DNA of 17,082 nucleotides from Nocardia sp. (GCA_013361595.1 JABFXT010000295.1:1-17082), one strand, 5' to 3'; positions 7,282 through 15,445 are shown, counted from the first letter of the stretch. Translations and numbers: made by a program. The notes: a model not told the origin generated them from the sequence alone.

Positions 7282-9282
7282 ATGACGACGAGTCGCGGCG
7301 CGCGGTTGGTGCGTCAGGTCGGGGCCGGAATCGGCGAAGCGGTACTCGCGGCGGTGGTCGCGGTGGTGGTCGTCGCTGTCGGGCTGGTCGCTTTCTCCCT
7401 GGTGCAGTGGCCCGCGTTCAACTCCTCCAATGTGGTGCGGGCGCTGACCACGGTGGGCCAGGTGGGGGCCGCTGCGCTGATCGCGGGCTCGATCGCCCTG
7501 CTGCGGCTACGGCGTTCGCGGTGGCTCGCGAAACTGCTGTCCTGGACCGGTATCTCAGCGTTCGTCACCGTCACCCTGGGGATGCCGCTGGCGGCCACCA
7601 AGCTGTACCTGTTCGGTATCTCGGTGGACCAGGAGTTCCGGACCGAATACCTGACCCGGCTCACCGACAGCGCCGCGCTGCGGGATATGACCTACGCCGA
7701 TCTGCCGCCGTTCTATCCGGCCGGCTGGTTCTGGGTGGGCGGACGCGTCGCGAATGTGCTCGGAATGGACGGCTGGGAGGTGTTCAAGCCGTACGCGATC
7801 GGGTCGATCGCGGTGGCGGCGGTGATATCGCTGGTGCTGTGGACCCGGCTGATCCGCGCGGACTGGGCGGTCGGGGTGACCAGCGCGGTGACGGCCGTGG
7901 CGGTCACCTACGCGGCGCCGGAGGCCTACGGTGCGGTCATCGCGATTCTGCTGCCGCCGGTTCTCGTGCTGGCCTGGGGGGCGCTGTACCGACCGGCCGA
8001 GATCACCGGCGGGTCCGCGGGCTCCGGGGACGGTCCCACCGCGGGCGGCTGGGCCGCGGTAGTGGGCACCGGGCTGTTCCTCGGGTTCGCCGCCGCCTGC
8101 TACACCCTGTACTTCGCCTTCGCGGTGTTCACCGTTGTACTCATGGCGGTGGTCGCCGCGGGGCTCGGCCTGCGGGCCCGGTACGCGGCGCGGACACCGC
8201 GCCGGATCGCCGCGCACTCCGAGAAGTCGCCTGCGCCGGTGGGCAGCGCCGGGCGGGCGATCGGTGCTCCGCTGCTGCGCCTGGTCGCCATGGGTGTGAT
8301 CGCCGCGCTGATCGCGCTACCGGTGTTCCTGCCGTTCCTGGCACGGATGCTGGACCGCCCGAAGCTCCAGTCCGGCGGTGCCTTCCACTATCTGCCCGAA
8401 GCCGGTTCCGAACTGCCGCTGCCGATGATGCATTTCTCGCTGCTCGGCGCGCTCTGCCTGGTCGGTGTCATCTGGCTGGTGATGCGCGCGGCCTCGTCGC
8501 GGCGCGCCCAGTCGCTCGGGCTCGGTGTGCTCGCGGTGTACCTGTGGTCGCTGCTGTCGATGCTGGCCACAGCGGCCGGCTCGACCCTGCTGTCGTTCCG
8601 GCTGGAACCGGTACTGCTGGTACTGCTCGCGGCCGCGGGCGGGTTCGGGTTCGTGGAGGGTGCCCGCGCGATATATCAGGCGTTCAACGAACCGGCGCGG
8701 TTCCGCTGGGTGGCCATCGTGCTGGCGACGGTGGGCGCGCTCGCCTACTGCCAGGACATCCCGCATGTCCTGGCCCCGGAGATCACCACCGCGTACACCG
8801 ATACCGACGGCGACGGCAACCGGGCCGACCAGCGCGACCCGTCCGCTGTCCGGCACTACCGCGATATCGACGGGGAACTGCGGTCGCAGACCGGCCGCGA
8901 ACCGGCGGAGAATGTGGTGCTCACCGGTGACACCACCTTCCTCGCCTACTACCCGTACTTCGGTTTCCAGGGGATGACCTCGCACTATGCCAATCCGCTG
9001 GCCGATTACGCGGATCGGTCCGCCGCCATCGAAGAGTGGAGCGAAAAGGACACACCGGACGAACTTCTCGAGGCGATGCGGGCCGCGCCGTGGCGGGCGC
9101 CCGATGCGTTCCTGTTCCGGCGCAGCGGTGACGAGTACACGCTGCGGCTGGCCGCCGATGTGTACCCGAACGATCCGAACGTCAAGCGCTACACCGTGGC
9201 GTTCCCCGCGAAACTGTTCGACGATCCGCGATTCACCGCCACCGATATCGGGCCGTTCACCCTGGTCGTGCTGAAACGCTGA
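7282..9282 (+). CDS. aftA: Arabinofuranosyltransferase AftA (GT85)
   Basis: AftA adds the first arabinofuranose residues to the galactan chain, priming it for Emb enzymes; the donor is decaprenyl-phosphoryl-arabinose. The conserved loop is nearly identical to the M. tuberculosis protein as I recall it: TKLYLFGISVDQEFRTEYL, then LRDMTY and PPFYPAGWFWVGGR. Later matches are VYLWSLLSMLAT and SFRLEP, and in the C-terminal extracellular domain AYTDTDGDG, YYPYFGFQG and HYANPLADY. About eleven or more membrane helices precede that soluble domain (roughly residue 490 to the end). The length is 666 aa from the ATG at 7282, against about 643 in M. tuberculosis. I chose this ATG because of the upstream GGAGG; an in-frame GTG at 7252 would add 10 residues. 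An Emb gene follows after 124 bases, as aftA-embC does in mycobacteria. Confidence 0.96.
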   Translation: MTTSRGARLVRQVGAGIGEAVLAAVVAVVVVAVGLVAFSLVQWPAFNSSNVVRALTTVGQVGAAALIAGSIALLRLRRSRWLAKLLSWTGISAFVTVTLGMPLAATKLYLFGISVDQEFRTEYLTRLTDSAALRDMTYADLPPFYPAGWFWVGGRVANVLGMDGWEVFKPYAIGSIAVAAVISLVLWTRLIRADWAVGVTSAVTAVAVTYAAPEAYGAVIAILLPPVLVLAWGALYRPAEITGGSAGSGDGPTAGGWAAVVGTGLFLGFAAACYTLYFAFAVFTVVLMAVVAAGLGLRARYAARTPRRIAAHSEKSPAPVGSAGRAIGAPLLRLVAMGVIAALIALPVFLPFLARMLDRPKLQSGGAFHYLPEAGSELPLPMMHFSLLGALCLVGVIWLVMRAASSRRAQSLGLGVLAVYLWSLLSMLATAAGSTLLSFRLEPVLLVLLAAAGGFGFVEGARAIYQAFNEPARFRWVAIVLATVGALAYCQDIPHVLAPEITTAYTDTDGDGNRADQRDPSAVRHYRDIDGELRSQTGREPAENVVLTGDTTFLAYYPYFGFQGMTSHYANPLADYADRSAAIEEWSEKDTPDELLEAMRAAPWRAPDAFLFRRSGDEYTLRLAADVYPNDPNVKRYTVAFPAKLFDDPRFTATDIGPFTLVVLKR

Positions 9283-9392
9283 GCGGTGGGCGGCCGCGTC
9301 CACACCGGGGCCGGGACTCGGGCCGGGCGCGTGGTGCGCGCTCACGGCGTCCCTGGCGGCCATGCGCGGTCTCCGAGCGGGGTGATGCCTAT

Positions 9393-9398
9393 TAGAGT
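9393..9398 (+). promoter_or_regulatory. Candidate -10 element (TAGAGT) for a leaderless emb transcript
   Basis: TAGAGT ends 8 bases before the GTG at 9407; the overlapping TATTAG (9390-9395) is an alternative. There is no Shine-Dalgarno near the GTG. The geometry fits a leaderless mRNA independent of aftA. I see no terminator with a T-run between aftA and this site, so read-through from aftA is also likely. Confidence 0.5.
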
Positions 9399-9406
9399 CG
9401 AGCCCC

Positions 9407-12400
9407 GTGCGACCGGACCGATCTCCTCGAGCGTTGAACCGTATCCGCCTGCTGGCTCTGGTTTCCGGGCTACTCGGATTCGTGCTGGCCATCGCGGCGC
9501 CACTGCTGCCGGTGCGCCAGGACCGGACGAGCCTGGACTGGCCGCAGGCGGGCGCCGCCAGTGTCGAGGCGCCGCTGGTGAGTTATCAGCCGCTGCGGTT
9601 GGATCTCACGGTGCCGTGCCCGGTTCTGAGTGGCGCCGAGGGCACCGTGGTGGAGACAGTTCCCGACGGTTCGGGCCAGTCCTCGGCGCGGGGGCTGCGG
9701 GTGACGGTCACCGGTGACACTCTGTCGGTGGTGCTGCGCGATGTACCGCTGCTCGCCGCCGATCGCGCCGAGCTCGGCGGTTGTACAGCCCTGACCGTCA
9801 CTTCGTCGGCGCTTGCGTCCACCGCGGAACTCACCGGCACCGCGCGCGCCGACGGGACTCCGTTCCGCGCGGAGGTGGGCCGGGATATCCGACCGCTGCT
9901 GGTCGGGGTCTTCACCGATCTGCCGGAGGCGCAGCTCGGCGGTATCCGGTTGCACGCCGATATCGATTCCCGGTTCACCTCGTCGCCGACCCCGCTCAAG
10001 ATCGCCGCGATCATCGGTGCGGTGGTGTTCACGGTGCTGGCCCTGATCGCGCTGCATCTCCTCGACACCACCGACGGCCGCCGGGCCCGCCGTTTCCTGC
10101 CCGCGCACTGGTGGCGTTTCGGGCTCGCCGACGGCGTGGTGCTCGGTGTCCTCGCCGGCTGGCACATCATCGGTGCCAACACCTCCGACGACGGCTACAT
10201 CCTGAACATGGCGCGGGTTTCGGACAAGGCCGGATACCTGGCGAACTACTACCGCTGGTTCGGGGTCCCGGAGGCCCCGTTCGGCTGGTCCTACGAGGTG
10301 CTGGCGTGGATGACGCGGGTCTCGGAGTCCAGTCCGTGGATGCGGTTGCCCACGCTGCTCGCCGGAATCGTGTGCTGGCTGGTGATCAGTCGTGAAGTGC
10401 TGCCCCGGCTCGGCGCCCGGGTCCGCGGCAACAAGATCGCCCTGTGGACCGCCGGCCTGGTGTTCCTGGCTTTCTGGCTGCCCTACGACAACGGTTTGCG
10501 CCCGGAACCGCTGATCGCCGCCGGGGCCCTGCTCACCTGGTGTTCGATCGAACGCGCCATCGCCACCGCCCGGTTGCTGCCCGCCGCGATCGCGGTCCTC
10601 ATCGCCGCGTTCTCCCTGGCTGCGGGGCCGACGGGGCTGATCTGTATCGCCGCGCTGATCGCCGGATCCCGTCCCGTCCTGCAGATCATCATCGCTCGCG
10701 CGCGCGGCGGCTCCTCGCGCGGACAGGCCCTGTGGCGTTACGCGAGCGTCGTGGCGCCGGGCCTGGCGGCCGGAACCCTGGTGCTGGTGGTGATCTTCGC
10801 CGATCAGACATTGTCGACGGTGATGGAGGCCACCCGGGTCCGGACCGCGGTCGGGCCGAATGTGGCCTGGTTCGACGAGCGGACCCGCTGGGACTCGCTG
10901 CTCATGCTGTCACCGGACGGTTCGCTGGCCCGCCGCTTCGGTGTCCTGCTCATGCTGCTCTGCCTGCTGGTGTGCGTGCTCCAGGTGTTGCGCAAGGGCC
11001 GGATACCCGGGACCTCGCGCGGGCCGTCGGTGCGCATCCTGGGCATTGTTTTCGCCTCGCTGCTGCTCATGATGTTCACGCCAACCAAGTGGACCCACCA
11101 TTTCGGTGTGTACGCGGGTCTCGCCGGATCGCTGGCCGCGCTGGCCGCGGTCGCGGTCGGTACCGACGGCATCCGCGCGCCGCGCAACCGCGCGTTGTTC
11201 GCCGCCGCCGTCCTGTTCCTGCTGGCGATCACGTTCACCGGTTCGAACGGCTGGTGGTACGTATCCAGTTACGGCGTTCCGTGGTGGGACAAGGCCCCGT
11301 TGATCGCGGGCAAGGGGCTGTCCACCCTGTTCCTCGGCCTGGCCGTGCTCGCGCTGCTGGTCGCGCTGTGGCTACACTATCGCGCGCCCTATCGCGCCGG
11401 ACCGCCGTCGCGGTCGGCCCGGTACGCTTCCGCCCCGCTCACCGTCGCCGCCGCCCTCCTGGTGCTCTTCGAGATCGCGTCGCTGACCAAGGCCGCGGTC
11501 GGCCAGTACCCGGCCTATTCCATCGCCAAATCGAATATCCGCGCCCTGGCCGGTGATTCGTGCGGTCTGGCCGACGATGTGCTGGTGGAGACCGATACCG
11601 CCGATTCGCTGCTGAGCCCTTACGAAGGCGCTCCGGCCGACGGTCTGATCTCCACCGACCCCGACGCACAGACTGCCGGGTTCACCCCGGACGGTGTCGC
11701 CGGGGATCTGACCGCCGATGCCGAGGAGACCACCTCCGGGGGCGCGAACACCGTCGAATCCGATACCGAGAACAAGACCACCGACACCACCGGCGCCGGT
11801 ACCGGCGGTGGTACATCGGTACAGGCCGGTATCAACGGGTCCACGGTGGCGCTACCCTTCGGCCTCGACCCGGCCCGTACCCCGGTGCTCGGCAGCTACC
11901 AGGACGGTGACCAGCAGCAGGCGAAGCTGACCACCCAGTGGTACCGCCTGGATCTCACCGACGAGATGCGGGCCGACCCGGCCTACCGGGTCCTGGCCCT
12001 CACCGCCGCCGGGCGGATCAAATCGGTGGACGCCGACGGCGTGCTCACCTACGGCCAGGACCTCACGGTCGAGTACGGAACGCGGAACGCCGACGGGACC
12101 ATGAAGGTTCTCGGTTCGGTGGCCCCGCTCGATATCGGCCCGAATCCGTCGTGGCGCAATCTGCGGGTGCCGTTGGATCAGCTGCCCCGGGAGGTGAACG
12201 CGGTTCGCCTGGTGGCGGTGGACAACGACATCACCGAGCGGCAGTGGCTGGCGGTGACCCCGCCACGGCTGCCGCGTCTGGCGACACTGGACTCCGTTGT
12301 GGGACATACCGACCCGGTCCTGCTGGACTGGCACGTCGGTTTGGCGTTCGGCTGCCAGCGGCCGTTCGATCACGCGCACGGCGTCGCGGAGGTGCCGCGC

Positions 12401-12661
12401 TGGCGGATCCTGCCGGATCGGGTCGGATCCGATGCTTCCAACGCGTGGCAGGACAGTATCGGCGGTGGTCCGCTGGGCTGGACCGAGCTACTGCTGGAAG
12501 CCGATTCGGTCGCGACCTATCTGTCCGACGACTGGGCCCGGGACTGGGGTTCGCTGGAGCATTTCACCCCGTATCGCCCCGACGCCGGACCCGCCGAACT
12601 GACCGTCACGCAGGAGAATCGCAGTGGTGCGAGTACCGACGATCCGATCCGTGTGAGTTGA
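9407..12661 (+). CDS. Emb-family arabinosyltransferase, EmbC/EmbA-like (GT53)
   Basis: This is a second, 1084-residue Emb protein with the same architecture as the one at 3119: N-terminal helix (about 10-30), extracellular domain, multi-helix core, last helix near 676-700, and C-terminal sugar-binding domain. NTSDDGYIL gives Asp261/Asp262 as the catalytic pair, and Met268 occupies the Met306 position of M. tuberculosis EmbB. The segments LSPDGSLARRF, LRKGRIPG and PARTPVLGSYQDG look more like EmbA or EmbC than EmbB, and its place after aftA is that of embC. I therefore leave the symbol open. A Thr/Gly/Ser-rich linker precedes QAGINGSTVALPFGLDP (about residues 775-805). The C-terminus (ENRSGASTDDPIRVS) lacks the GLWxPG motif kept in the other copy. 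It probably makes or branches the alpha-1,5 arabinan. Confidence 0.93.
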   Translation: MRPDRSPRALNRIRLLALVSGLLGFVLAIAAPLLPVRQDRTSLDWPQAGAASVEAPLVSYQPLRLDLTVPCPVLSGAEGTVVETVPDGSGQSSARGLRVTVTGDTLSVVLRDVPLLAADRAELGGCTALTVTSSALASTAELTGTARADGTPFRAEVGRDIRPLLVGVFTDLPEAQLGGIRLHADIDSRFTSSPTPLKIAAIIGAVVFTVLALIALHLLDTTDGRRARRFLPAHWWRFGLADGVVLGVLAGWHIIGANTSDDGYILNMARVSDKAGYLANYYRWFGVPEAPFGWSYEVLAWMTRVSESSPWMRLPTLLAGIVCWLVISREVLPRLGARVRGNKIALWTAGLVFLAFWLPYDNGLRPEPLIAAGALLTWCSIERAIATARLLPAAIAVLIAAFSLAAGPTGLICIAALIAGSRPVLQIIIARARGGSSRGQALWRYASVVAPGLAAGTLVLVVIFADQTLSTVMEATRVRTAVGPNVAWFDERTRWDSLLMLSPDGSLARRFGVLLMLLCLLVCVLQVLRKGRIPGTSRGPSVRILGIVFASLLLMMFTPTKWTHHFGVYAGLAGSLAALAAVAVGTDGIRAPRNRALFAAAVLFLLAITFTGSNGWWYVSSYGVPWWDKAPLIAGKGLSTLFLGLAVLALLVALWLHYRAPYRAGPPSRSARYASAPLTVAAALLVLFEIASLTKAAVGQYPAYSIAKSNIRALAGDSCGLADDVLVETDTADSLLSPYEGAPADGLISTDPDAQTAGFTPDGVAGDLTADAEETTSGGANTVESDTENKTTDTTGAGTGGGTSVQAGINGSTVALPFGLDPARTPVLGSYQDGDQQQAKLTTQWYRLDLTDEMRADPAYRVLALTAAGRIKSVDADGVLTYGQDLTVEYGTRNADGTMKVLGSVAPLDIGPNPSWRNLRVPLDQLPREVNAVRLVAVDNDITERQWLAVTPPRLPRLATLDSVVGHTDPVLLDWHVGLAFGCQRPFDHAHGVAEVPRWRILPDRVGSDASNAWQDSIGGGPLGWTELLLEADSVATYLSDDWARDWGSLEHFTPYRPDAGPAELTVTQENRSGASTDDPIRVS
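10442..10494 (+). repeat. Direct repeat copy 2 shared by the two emb genes
   Basis: This is the partner of 4232-4284, in the same orientation, with three mismatches in 53 bases. Recombination between the copies would delete about 6.2 kb holding vapBC and aftA and leave a hybrid emb. Loss of aftA would probably be strongly harmful, so such deletions may not persist. Confidence 0.7.
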
Positions 12662-12747
12662 ACATGGTTGTGCTACATCGAGACTCGTATATCAAGTGGG
12701 ATGGCTCACATGTTGGTTTATTTCCACGAGAGGGAATCGCCGAACGG

Positions 12748-12776
12748 ATGACGAACGGCGACCCGGCCCGTACGCT
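12748..12776 (+). promoter_or_regulatory. Promoter candidate for the 53-aa gene
   Basis: ATGACG (12748-12753, four of six bases of TTGACA) and TACGCT (12771-12776) are separated by 17 bases. The -10 ends 7 bases before the ATG at 12784. This predicts a leaderless transcript that begins at the start codon. The 122 bases between the emb stop and this ATG hold nothing else I can identify. Confidence 0.45.
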
Positions 12777-12783
12777 GGTTCGC

Positions 12784-12945
12784 ATGACTTCGGCCTTCGA
12801 TGATATGGAACTGCGCGATCTCGTCGGCTTGCTCACCGATGAGGAGCAAAAGGAACTACGACCGTCGGTGTTACGCGTCCTCGGGCGCCTGCCGTCTCAG
12901 GAGGTGCTGCGCCGCGAATTGGGCCAGCGGATGACACGCGTGTGA
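12784..12945 (+). CDS. Small hypothetical protein, 53 aa
   Basis: I do not recognise this protein. It is 53 residues, highly charged and probably all helical, with LRDLVGLLTDEEQKELRP and LRRELGQRMTRV as two amphipathic stretches separated by a short Pro-containing turn (GRLPSQE). There is no Cys, signal peptide or membrane segment. Codon use is that of a coding gene. I chose the ATG at 12784 because a -10 hexamer lies 7 bases upstream and no Shine-Dalgarno supports the longer in-frame ATGs at 12664 and 12748. It stands alone between emb and the convergent dprE2, and two hairpins follow its stop. A regulator or partner of the arabinan enzymes is only a guess from position. Confidence 0.6.
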   Translation: MTSAFDDMELRDLVGLLTDEEQKELRPSVLRVLGRLPSQEVLRRELGQRMTRV

Positions 12946-12955
12946 CAGTGGCCGC

Positions 12956-12975
12956 GGCCGCGGAACACCGCGGCC
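12956..12975 (+). terminator. GC hairpin after the 53-aa gene
   Basis: GGCCGCGG (12956-12963) pairs perfectly with CCGCGGCC (12968-12975) around an AACA loop, 10 bases after the stop. There is no T-run, so its strength as a terminator is uncertain. It precedes the larger hairpin at 12998. Confidence 0.5.
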
Positions 12976-12997
12976 CGCCGCAAGTACCGAATACGAC

Positions 12998-13040
12998 GAG
13001 GGCCGTCGCTCACCGGAGAAATCCGGAAGCGACGGCCCTC
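12998..13040. terminator. Bidirectional terminator between the 53-aa gene and dprE2
   Basis: A 13-bp perfect outer stem (12998-13010 with 13028-13040) encloses a second stem CCGGA/TCCGG capped by GAAA, a GNRA-type tetraloop. It lies 25 bases beyond the dprE2 stop and serves two convergent transcripts. The right side is followed by GAGCTTTCG, a weak T-rich tail. Confidence 0.8.
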
Positions 13041-13065
13041 GAGCTTTCGCGGTACGACCCGTGTA

Positions 13066-13845
13066 TCAGACGGGCAGCCGGCGGAAGATCGGCCGGGGGA
13101 TATGGCGCAGGATCATCATCACGTAGCGGAACGCACCCGGCGCCCAGATGAGGTCCTTACCCTTCTCCGAGGCGGCGACCGCCAGCGTGGCGACCTCTTC
13201 CTTGTCGACCGTGAACGGCGCCTCTTTGCCGCCGGTGGCCTTCCAGTGCTCGATCGTGGTCGTCGTGCGCACCTGCCCCGGCCGGATGACCAGCACCCGC
13301 GGACCGTGCGGACGCAGCGCCTCGCCGAGACCCAGGTAGAAACCGTCCAGACCCGCCTTGGTGGAGCCGTAGACGAAATTGGAGCGCCGTACCCGCTCAC
13401 CGGCCGCCGAGGACATGGCGATGATCCGGCCGAAGCCCTGCGCCTTCATCTTCTCGCCGATCAGCACGCCCACCGATACCGCGGCGGTGTAGTTGATCTG
13501 CGCGATCTGTACGGCTTTGCGCTGGTCCTGCCAGAGTTCCTCGGCATTGCCGAGCAGCCCGAACGCGACGATCGCGACATCGATGTCACCGTCGGCCCAG
13601 GCCTGATCGACCACCTTCGGATGAGTATCGGTATCGAGAGCGTCGAAGTCGATCACATCGACCTGGCCGGCTCCGGCGGCCTTCGTCTGCGCGACCGCGG
13701 TATCGCGCAGCGGATCGTTCGGGAGGGTGGCCAGGACCACGCGGGCGGGGCCCTTCTTCAGGTACTCCGCAACGATCGCGAGGCCGATTTCCGAGGTCCC
13801 GCCGAACAGCAGAATGGACTGCGGATTGCCTACCGCGTTGATCAC
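13066..13845 (-). CDS. dprE2: Decaprenylphosphoryl-2-keto-ribose reductase DprE2
   Basis: This is a 259-residue short-chain dehydrogenase that reduces decaprenylphosphoryl-2-keto-erythro-pentose to decaprenyl-phosphoryl-arabinose with NADH, the second half of the DprE1-DprE2 epimerisation. The nucleotide-binding motif GGTSEIG is at 15-21. The catalytic set is Asn118, Ser145/Ser146 ([14 protein letters not shown]) and Tyr159-x-x-x-Lys163 ([16 protein letters not shown]). VIRPGQVRT and [18 protein letters not shown] match the M. tuberculosis protein (254 aa) closely. I chose the GTG at 13845, which overlaps the dprE1 TGA by 4 bases and has GGAG upstream. A longer in-frame ATG at 13920 lies inside dprE1 and would add a non-homologous tail. 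It is co-transcribed with dprE1. Confidence 0.96.
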   Translation of the reverse strand: MINAVGNPQSILLFGGTSEIGLAIVAEYLKKGPARVVLATLPNDPLRDTAVAQTKAAGAGQVDVIDFDALDTDTHPKVVDQAWADGDIDVAIVAFGLLGNAEELWQDQRKAVQIAQINYTAAVSVGVLIGEKMKAQGFGRIIAMSSAAGERVRRSNFVYGSTKAGLDGFYLGLGEALRPHGPRVLVIRPGQVRTTTTIEHWKATGGKEAPFTVDKEEVATLAVAASEKGKDLIWAPGAFRYVMMILRHIPRPIFRRLPV

Positions 13846-15317
13846 TGAAGCTCCAGCCTTCTCGCCATATCGGACATGAAAACGCCTGTGGGGTCGACGC
13901 TGCGGCGTACCTTGATCCACTCGTCGATCCGGGGATACATCTGGTGGAAGGCTTCGGCGGTGGTGCGCGAATCCTTACCGGTGTAGAGCCGGCCACCGAA
14001 TTCCAGGACCCGGCGGTCCAATTCGGTGACGAAATCGTTGAGGCCGGGCGCGATCGGGAAGTCCAGGCAGACATTCCAGCCCGGCATCGGGAAGCTCAGC
14101 GGCGCCTGGTTGCCCTCACCGAAGTACTTGAACACGTTCAGGAAAGAGTAGTGACCGCTGGCCTGGATATCGATGAGAATCTGTTTGAACTCCTCGACGG
14201 CCTCCGGCGGCACCACGAACTGGTACTGCAGGAAACCCCGTGACCCGTAGGCCCGGTTCCACTCGCCGAGCATATCGAGCGGATGGTAGAAAGCCGTCAG
14301 ATCCTGCGGCTTCTGCCGGTAGGTGGCGCCCTTGCGGTACCAGATCTCGGTGGCGAGAGTGAACGTCTTGTTGTTCAGCAGCCCGTTCGGGAACACATCG
14401 GGGAAGGTGAGGAACGTCTTACCGGTGAAGCCCAGCGGGTTCTTGCGCAGCTTCTTGGGCAGCTGATCCAGTTTGGCCAGCGAACCGCGCGAGATCACCG
14501 CCCGGCCCAGTTTCGGCATCGGGCTGAGCGCGTCGAACCAGGCCGAGCTGTACTCGTAGTTGTCCTCCGAGCCGTCGCTGTGGAACGCGATGGTCTCGTC
14601 GAGGCCCGAGGTCACATCCCCGTCGGCGATGAAGTACGCGGTCTCGGTGGGGGTCATCTCGATGGTCGCGCGCAGGATGATCCCGGTGAGGCCGCAGCCG
14701 CCCACCGTGGCCCAGAAGAGTTTGGCGTTCTTCTTGGGGCCGATGGTCTGCACCTCGCCGTCGGCGGTGAGCAGTTGGATCGAGCGCACATGGTTGCCGA
14801 AGCTGCCCGCGCTGTGATGGTTCTTACCGTGGATATCGGAGCCGATCGCGCCTCCGACGGTCACCTGGCGGGTACCGGGCAGAACGGGGACCCACAGACC
14901 GAACGGGAGCGCGGCCTTCATCAGCTGGTCGAGGTTCACGCCCGCGTCGACATCCACCAGACGGGTGTCCTGGTCGATGCGGTGGATCTTGTTCAGGGCG
15001 GTCATATCGATGACCAGCCCGCCCGCGTTCTGCGCGTTGTCGCCGTAGGAGCGGCCGAGCCCGCGCGCGATCACACCGCGGCGTAGATGCTCCGGCTTGC
15101 CGTCGTTGTCCTGGGCGACCATGGCGACCGCGCGGGCGATGAGTTCGGGATCGCTGGTCGAGAGAACCTCGGCGGTCGTGGCCGCCGTCCGGGCCCATCC
15201 GGTGAGCGTCCGGGTTCGCGTGGGTAGCGTGAACCCCGGACCAGCGGTATCTGGATCGCCGGCCGATGGGGTCTCGGTACCGGACGCCTGAGTCGAGGTC
15301 GGAGCTTTCGTGGACAT
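13842..15317 (-). CDS. dprE1: Decaprenylphosphoryl-beta-D-ribose 2'-oxidase DprE1
   Basis: This is a 491-residue FAD enzyme of the vanillyl-alcohol-oxidase family. It oxidises decaprenyl-phosphoryl-ribose to the 2-keto intermediate, the committed step of DPA formation. FAD-binding motifs are [14 protein letters not shown] and [19 protein letters not shown], followed by [11 protein letters not shown]. Cys417, in [10 protein letters not shown], matches Cys387 of M. tuberculosis, the residue attacked by benzothiazinones. The ending MARRLEL is also conserved. The start is the ATG at 15317, with TAGCCT 8 bases upstream and no Shine-Dalgarno, so the mRNA is probably leaderless. Even so, the N-terminus is roughly 25 residues longer than in M. 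tuberculosis and is a Thr/Ser/Pro-rich tail before [11 protein letters not shown]. In-frame ATGs further upstream (15338, 15389) and the start at 15410 would lengthen it more and are not supported. Confidence 0.96.
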   Translation of the reverse strand: MSTKAPTSTQASGTETPSAGDPDTAGPGFTLPTRTRTLTGWARTAATTAEVLSTSDPELIARAVAMVAQDNDGKPEHLRRGVIARGLGRSYGDNAQNAGGLVIDMTALNKIHRIDQDTRLVDVDAGVNLDQLMKAALPFGLWVPVLPGTRQVTVGGAIGSDIHGKNHHSAGSFGNHVRSIQLLTADGEVQTIGPKKNAKLFWATVGGCGLTGIILRATIEMTPTETAYFIADGDVTSGLDETIAFHSDGSEDNYEYSSAWFDALSPMPKLGRAVISRGSLAKLDQLPKKLRKNPLGFTGKTFLTFPDVFPNGLLNNKTFTLATEIWYRKGATYRQKPQDLTAFYHPLDMLGEWNRAYGSRGFLQYQFVVPPEAVEEFKQILIDIQASGHYSFLNVFKYFGEGNQAPLSFPMPGWNVCLDFPIAPGLNDFVTELDRRVLEFGGRLYTGKDSRTTAEAFHQMYPRIDEWIKVRRSVDPTGVFMSDMARRLELQ

Positions 15318-15325
15318 CGGCTTAG

Positions 15326-15356
15326 AGGCTACAGGCATGAGCGGAATCCGGTTCAA
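15326..15356 (-). promoter_or_regulatory. Promoter candidate for dprE1-dprE2
   Basis: On the minus strand, TTGAAC (15356-15351) and TAGCCT (15331-15326) are separated by 19 bases. The -10 ends 8 bases before the dprE1 ATG. This predicts leaderless transcription of the pair. It lies about 84 bases from the divergent gtrA promoter candidate. Confidence 0.5.
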
Positions 15357-15439
15357 CGGAATCGGCGTTCGATTCGTTACCCGTGCAAACGTTCCGGCGT
15401 CGGCCACCACCCGTCCTCTCGCTTCCGCCGTCGGACAAG

Positions 15440-15445
15440 TACATT
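15440..15445 (+). promoter_or_regulatory. Candidate -10 element (TACATT) for a leaderless gtrA transcript
   Basis: TACATT ends 7 bases before the GTG at 15453, and there is no Shine-Dalgarno. No good -35 is visible. The arrangement mirrors the one in front of dprE1 on the other strand. Confidence 0.5.

Noticed and set aside
9283..9406. Possible aftA terminator in the aftA-emb gap
   Set aside because: Only short GC-rich pairings are visible and there is no T-run, so I do not call a terminator.
8317..9492. 391-residue minus-strand frame opposite the aftA end
   Set aside because: It mirrors the aftA coding frame, has low-complexity Arg/Gly/His-rich sequence and no recognisable motif.
12664..12783. 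Longer start for the 53-aa gene (ATG at 12664 or 12748)
   Set aside because: There is no Shine-Dalgarno at good spacing, and the extra sequence overlaps the promoter candidate and is more AT-rich than coding DNA nearby.
13066..13920. Longer dprE2 start at 13920
   Set aside because: It extends 75 bases into dprE1 and adds residues absent from the M. tuberculosis protein; the GTGA overlap at 13845 is better.
15318..15410. Longer dprE1 starts at 15410, 15389 or 15338
   Set aside because: No ribosome binding site or well-placed -10 supports them, and they would cover the likely promoter.
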